Positions 31,877 through 35,182 of a stretch of DNA of 35,182 nt are shown here, one piece after another. The DNA is taken from positions 1 through 35,182 of the forward strand of contig JAFSIW010000066.1 in assembly GCA_017439545.1 (NCBI GenBank), read 5' to 3'. The notes beneath the pieces were generated by a model. That model was not told the origin of the DNA. It saw only the letters and a list, made by a program, of their open reading frames with translations, and made no database searches. Source of the stretch: Clostridia bacterium. Its GTDB lineage: Bacteria > Bacillota > Clostridia > Oscillospirales > Acutalibacteraceae. Position numbers and translations under genes: made by a program. Position 1 is the first letter of the stretch. The number at the start of each line of letters is the position of its first letter.

Positions 31877-33208
31877 ATGAAAAAACTGATTGCTCTGTTG
31901 CTGGCTTTGGTTATGGCGCTGTCCATCACCGTGGTTGGCGTAACGGCAGAAGAAGAAATCGACTATGCCAATCCAACCATTACCATTGACGGTATTTTGG
32001 ATGAAGACTATTACCCCGGTCGCGTGATCAATGACGACTGGTGGTATTGCTTTGAAGGCAAAGGTGCTTATGATCCGGTGGATTATGAATTTTTGAAAAA
32101 CACTCTGTACTTTACTTGGGACAATGATTTCCTGTACTTCCACTTCACCTGCGAAGTATATCCCGATGCTCCCATTTACAAGCCTGAAGAAGGTGAAACC
32201 TTTACTGCCAACGTAACTCCCGCGGAACAAATTTCGGTGTATATTGATGCCGCTCCTTCGCTGGCATACGGCGCTACTTGCCAAAACAAAGAAAACACCA
32301 ATCCTTGCACCCACTTCTATTGCAACTGCAACGACGGGGACGGTAAATACTACCGTCTGCAAGCCCGTGGTGTTCCCTCTTTCAATAATAAGTGGTATAA
32401 CTACTATCGTACCGATGAAGGTATGTTCCTGACCTACGAAAAATTCTGTGATCTGCGTTGCAATCCTGATTCTGCCGGTTACGGTGAGGCCTATGCCGCC
32501 GATCCCGAAGGTATGTATATGAAAGAAAACGGTGCTTGCGAAGCCGTTACCTTTATTGACTATGAAAACAACACCTACGGTTGCGAATTGAAATATCCCC
32601 GCGGCAAAGACGAAGAAAAATTCCTGTGCAACTTCACGGTAAATACCCAAGGTTATGAATGGGAAGAACTGGGTCCCGAACTTCCTTATCAGGAATCCGC
32701 TTGCCTCAACCCCTGGATGGTTCCCAGCGGCGAAGGGATGTTCCAAATCTACTATGACGAATATCCCATCGTTGACGATGTGGAAGATCCTGCCGTTAAA
32801 GAAGTGGTAGATGCCATTGCCGCTTTGCCTGTGAGCAAAGACGTGAAATTGGAACATAAGGCCAGCGTGGATGCCATCCAAGCCAAGTATGACGCTTTGA
32901 ACGACGACCAAAAGACTGCTATTGCCGAAGACATTCTGGCTAAATTCAACAGTGTAAAAGACCGTTTGGTAAAACTGGAATTGGCTGAAAATATGGGTGA
33001 CGTGAACGGCGACAACAAAACGGATGCCGGTGACGCGCTGGATGTTCTCAAGCACGTGGTTGGTAAGGGTGCTATCTCCGGTGATGCTCTCATTTTGGCG
33101 GATGTGAATGCCGATACCAAGGTGGATGCCGGCGACGCTTTGGATATTCTGAAGTTTGTGGTTGGTAAATTGCCCAGTTTTAAGGCTGCTGCCGAACTGC
33201 TGAAATAA
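31877..33208 (+). CDS. Secreted CBM9-like protein with C-terminal dockerin
   Basis: 443 residues. Signal peptide 1-24 (MKKLIALLLALVMALSITVVGVTA). Residues about 30-250 resemble a carbohydrate-binding family 9-like fold (ITIDGILDEDYY start, LYFTWDNDFLYFHFTCEVY, EQISVYIDAAPS). A helical segment (about 285-355) resembles the small helical repeats of Gram-positive surface proteins. The C-terminus is a dockerin with two calcium repeats, GDVNGDNKTDAGDALDVLKH and ADVNADTKVDAGDALDILKF. It has an excellent ribosome site, strong promoter and terminator, suggesting high expression. Likely binds polysaccharide; no catalytic residues recognised and no cohesin nearby. Confidence 0.85.
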   Translation: MKKLIALLLALVMALSITVVGVTAEEEIDYANPTITIDGILDEDYYPGRVINDDWWYCFEGKGAYDPVDYEFLKNTLYFTWDNDFLYFHFTCEVYPDAPIYKPEEGETFTANVTPAEQISVYIDAAPSLAYGATCQNKENTNPCTHFYCNCNDGDGKYYRLQARGVPSFNNKWYNYYRTDEGMFLTYEKFCDLRCNPDSAGYGEAYAADPEGMYMKENGACEAVTFIDYENNTYGCELKYPRGKDEEKFLCNFTVNTQGYEWEELGPELPYQESACLNPWMVPSGEGMFQIYYDEYPIVDDVEDPAVKEVVDAIAALPVSKDVKLEHKASVDAIQAKYDALNDDQKTAIAEDILAKFNSVKDRLVKLELAENMGDVNGDNKTDAGDALDVLKHVVGKGAISGDALILADVNADTKVDAGDALDILKFVVGKLPSFKAAAELLK

Positions 33209-33223
33209 TTGTAATTGATACAA

Positions 33224-33259
33224 GAAAGACCGATGAAGGAATCCCTTCATCGGTCTTTC
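33224..33259. terminator. Bidirectional terminator between the large dockerin gene and spoVAD
   Basis: Perfect 16-bp stem (33224-33239 with 33244-33259) and a four-base loop, flanked by A- and T-rich ends. It serves both convergent genes; spoVAD ends one base beyond it. Confidence 0.9.
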
Positions 33260-34270
33260 TTATTCTGCGGTTAAATACACGCCGTGGGCAATGGCGGTGA
33301 TGGGCATCCCCTGCTGTACCGAGGTGGGGGAATGGAGCGAGCCGGTTGCCACAAACAGCACCCGTTGCAGCGTGCCCTCCCGAAGTTGTCGCAAAATGCG
33401 GGAGCACAGCACTGCGGCAGAGCAACCGCATCCCGAGCCCCCTGCGTGCATATCCTGCTTGTCGGTATGATACAGATTCAGTCCGCAATCGGTGTGTACA
33501 AGGGAAAGATCTACCCCTTCTTTTTCGGCGATCTGCCGTAACAGCCGACTGCCTACCTTGCCTAAATCCCCCGTGGCGATCATATCAAAATCTGTGGGAG
33601 ACATTCCCGTTTCCTGCAAAAAGGTGAGAATGGTGTCGGCGGCGGCAGGCGCCATAGCCGCACCCATATTGTTGGCATCGGTCACCCCGAATTGCCGCAA
33701 CCGTCCCAAAATGCCCCCTCGAATACACACCCCGCTTGGCGGCGTGCCCACCAAGACCGCTCCTGCGGCGGTGGCGGTCCAGCCTGCGGTCTGGGGACGC
33801 TGCCCCCCGTATTCCAAGGGCTGTCGGAACTGCCGTTCGCTGGCGCAAAAATGAGAGGAGGTTACCGCCCCTGCCTGTTGGGCGATACCGCCCTCGACCA
33901 TACAAGCCGCCAATAAAAGACCCAGCGCCATAGTAGAACAAGCACCGTAAATGCCCGCGTGGGGAATTTCAAACCCGCCCAAGCCACCGGTACTGCCAAT
34001 GCATTGGTTCAGCAGATCCCCCGCAAACAGACATTGCAGGGCATCGGGGGTGAGATCGGCCTTGCGCAACGCCATGCTAAGCGCCTGCCGTTGCAGTTCG
34101 CTTTCGGCGGCCTCCCAGGTGCTCTTGCCCAAATACGGATCGGTAAAGACCCGATCAAATTCTTTGCCCAGTGGGCCCTCTGCTTCTTTGGGCCCTACTG
34201 CCGAAGCCCAGGATAAAATGCGGGGCGGGCGATCCATCATAATGGTGGATTGTCCGATTCTGTGTGCCAT
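33260..34270 (-). CDS. spoVAD: Stage V sporulation protein AD
   Basis: 336 residues, full family length. A thiolase-fold protein that binds dipicolinic acid and takes part in its uptake into the developing spore. Family landmarks: MAHRIGQSTIMMDRPP, VFTDPYLGKSTWE, GIYGACSTMALGL (conserved Cys) and DCGLNLYHTDKQDMHAGGSGCGCSA. The start is preceded by AAGGAGG. spoVAC and spoVAE, usual partners, are not next to it. A sigma-G-like promoter lies just upstream. Confidence 0.95.
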   Translation of the reverse strand: MAHRIGQSTIMMDRPPRILSWASAVGPKEAEGPLGKEFDRVFTDPYLGKSTWEAAESELQRQALSMALRKADLTPDALQCLFAGDLLNQCIGSTGGLGGFEIPHAGIYGACSTMALGLLLAACMVEGGIAQQAGAVTSSHFCASERQFRQPLEYGGQRPQTAGWTATAAGAVLVGTPPSGVCIRGGILGRLRQFGVTDANNMGAAMAPAAADTILTFLQETGMSPTDFDMIATGDLGKVGSRLLRQIAEKEGVDLSLVHTDCGLNLYHTDKQDMHAGGSGCGCSAAVLCSRILRQLREGTLQRVLFVATGSLHSPTSVQQGMPITAIAHGVYLTAE

Positions 34271-34294
34271 AGCGCAACCTCCTTGGTTTTGTTT

Positions 34295-34324
34295 TAGTGT
34301 TGCGCGCGAGAGGCGAATTATTCA
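34295..34324 (-). promoter_or_regulatory. Probable sigma-G promoter of spoVAD
   Basis: On the minus strand TGAATA (34319-34324) matches the forespore -35 consensus exactly; a 17-bp spacer leads to AACACTA (34295-34301), five of seven with CATACTA. No sigma-A pair fits as well here. Confidence 0.55.
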
Positions 34325-34345
34325 TAAAGATGGGATGTCCCTCTC

Positions 34346-34374
34346 TTGCAATTTTTCTTGGTTTGTGATACAAT
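34346..34374 (+). promoter_or_regulatory. Promoter of the zinc-ribbon gene
   Basis: TTGCAA (34346-34351), 17-bp spacer, TACAAT (34369-34374); GGAGG follows before the ATG at 34398. It is divergent from the spoVAD promoter. Confidence 0.7.
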
Positions 34375-34397
34375 ACAACAGAATGGAGGAATGAAGT

Positions 34398-34973
34398 ATG
34401 TCTTATTGCAGAAATTGCGGCTCCGCGATCGGCGAGCAAGACCGTTTTTGTCCCACCTGCGGTGTGGAAGCGCCCGTGGCGGTTCCTGTGCAGGATGTGC
34501 CTTGCACCGATCCCGTGGCAGACCAAACCCAGCAGGCTCTTACCCTGATGCAACGGATGTTTAAATACGAGCGTCTGGCGTGGAAGATCGGTGGTATCAT
34601 ATACACCGTGTTGGGCGCTTTTTGGGGCATCTACGTGTTGTTGTTCGGTGTGTTGGGTGTTGCCGCTATGTTTGATGAGCCCGGAATGGGCGGCGTGCTG
34701 TTCGTATACGCTTGGCTGTTCGTGATTTACGTGCTGTTGTTTGTTTCCGTCGGCGTGTTCAATCTGATGATGGTCAAACGGGCCCATCGGTATATGACCG
34801 AAATGACCAACAACCTTCGCCCCGCTCTGGTGCGTGCCGGCGCAGTAGGAATGATCGTGCTGAGCGCCTTGTTTAACAACATTGCTATGATTTTTATCAT
34901 CATCAATTTTGTGAATGCCAGAAGCAACCGCGTTGTGCTGGAGCAAGTCGCCGCAAAACAAGAAAAGGCGTAA
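34398..34973 (+). CDS. Zinc-ribbon membrane protein, function unknown
   Basis: 191 residues. N-terminal zinc ribbon with Cys4, Cys7, Cys18 and Cys21 (CRNCG...CPTCG), a linker to about 50, then three to four transmembrane helices: IGGIIYTVLGAFWGIYVLLF, a long hydrophobic stretch around GVLFVYAWLFVIYVLLFVSV, and VGMIVLSALFNNIAMIFIII. Such zinc-ribbon/transmembrane proteins are common in Clostridia but uncharacterised. Single-gene unit with its own promoter and terminator. Confidence 0.85.
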   Translation: MSYCRNCGSAIGEQDRFCPTCGVEAPVAVPVQDVPCTDPVADQTQQALTLMQRMFKYERLAWKIGGIIYTVLGAFWGIYVLLFGVLGVAAMFDEPGMGGVLFVYAWLFVIYVLLFVSVGVFNLMMVKRAHRYMTEMTNNLRPALVRAGAVGMIVLSALFNNIAMIFIIINFVNARSNRVVLEQVAAKQEKA

Positions 34974-34985
34974 AGAACCAAAAAG

Positions 34986-35020
34986 AAAACCGCTTGCACC
35001 CAATGGGTGTGAGCGGTTTT
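34986..35020 (+). terminator. Terminator after the zinc-ribbon gene
   Basis: Long interrupted stem: AAAACCGCT, a mismatch, GCACCC, loop AAT, GGGTGT, AGCGGTTTT, with five T at the end. The 35019-35079 repeat begins in its T run. Confidence 0.88.
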
Positions 35021-35079
35021 TGTTGTAATGCGAAAACCCCACCATAGTGGCGGGGTTCCATAAAGGCTTTGCCGATGAG
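35019..35079 (+). repeat. Linker-hairpin-box element, right copy
   Basis: The 20-base linker (35019-35038) is identical to the left copy. Next come AACC-CCACC-loop-GGCGG-GGTT, GGTTC (35054-35058), two bases, TAA, ten bases and GATGAG (35074-35079). Stem bases differ from the left copy but spacing is identical, with 15 bases between AAAACC and GGTTC in both. Confidence 0.6.
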
Positions 35080-35123
35080 CAGAAAGCAAATAAAAATTCA
35101 GCGTAGAATGCTCTTGTGTCAAA

Positions 35124-35171
35124 GGCTCCCTTGTGTAAAGGGAGCTGTCAGCGAAGCTGACTGAGGGATTG
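35124..35171. repeat. CTCCCTT palindrome with ACTGAGGGA tail, right copy
   Basis: GCTCCC/GGGAGC inverted repeat around TTGTGTAAA (35125-35145), followed by a small hairpin TCAGC-GAA-GCTGA and CTGAGGGATTG. Its first half matches 364-384 and its second half matches the first 33 bases of the window. Confidence 0.65.
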
Positions 35172-35182
35172 TTTTGTGTAGA

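Noticed and set aside
31859-33250. 463-codon open frame antisense to the large dockerin gene
   Set aside because: Its start lies in the terminator hairpin, the translation is low-complexity (Phe/Val/Ile/His-rich) and it exactly mirrors the codon-biased dockerin frame; no ribosome site or family similarity.
1-35182. CRISPR array, prophage, toxin-antitoxin or other defence system
   Set aside because: No direct-repeat/spacer pattern, integrase, phage structural gene or defence-family motif was found; the coding content is core metabolism, ribosome maturation, chromosome and sporulation genes.

Overview
The window looks like chromosomal DNA of an anaerobic, endospore-forming Clostridia, most likely an Oscillospiraceae/Ruminococcaceae-type gut organism. 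This is inferred from the Firmicutes gene orders (yicC-remA-gmk-rpoZ-priA-def-fmt-yugP-rsmB-rlmN-stp-prkC-rsgA and rpmH-rnpA-yidD-yidC-jag), the sporulation genes (spoVAD, a gerW homologue), dockerin-bearing secreted proteins, a GH78 rhamnosidase, and intergenic palindromes of a style common in gut Clostridia drafts. No tRNA, rRNA, CRISPR array, insertion sequence or phage gene was recognised. Most of the window is ordinary core genome.

Layout. Bases 1-548 carry no credible gene and are packed with short palindromic repeats. Two independently promoted minus-strand genes follow: an FAD-dependent dehydrogenase with an attenuator-like leader, and an alpha-L-rhamnosidase. A 13-gene minus-strand operon (about 16.9 kb down to 4.3 kb) starts at a near-consensus promoter upstream of yicC and ends at a strong terminator after rsgA. 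It combines nucleotide metabolism, transcription (omega), replication restart, N-terminal protein maturation, rRNA methylation and the PASTA kinase/PP2C phosphatase pair. One member, a YugP-type zinc peptidase, is frameshifted in an A5 run.

At 17.0-17.5 kb a free-standing dockerin gene is divergent from a plus-strand operon: a TtcA-like thiolase, a DUF5662 protein, an ApbE flavin transferase and a truncated MocR-type regulator. A pyridoxal/pyridoxamine kinase with its own promoter and possible operator follows. A bidirectional terminator separates it from the minus-strand rpmH-rnpA-yidD-yidC-jag cluster. That cluster normally lies beside dnaA/oriC, but here it is followed by a second minus-strand operon: M50 protease, scpA, scpB, a DUF2953 protein, gerW, an unknown gene and a DUF5050 protein.

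From 29.4 kb to the right edge there are a tiny unknown gene, a MATE transporter with a RluA-type pseudouridine synthase, a secreted dockerin protein, spoVAD with a plausible sigma-G promoter, and a zinc-ribbon membrane protein.

The least explained material is intergenic. The left edge holds a 29-bp palindrome in three copies with compensatory changes. A composite element (20 identical bases, a covarying hairpin and fixed-spacing boxes) lies downstream of the outermost gene at both ends of the window. The FAD-dehydrogenase and dockerin genes have structured leaders. The MocR-like regulator lacks both its PLP lysine and its C-terminal domain.
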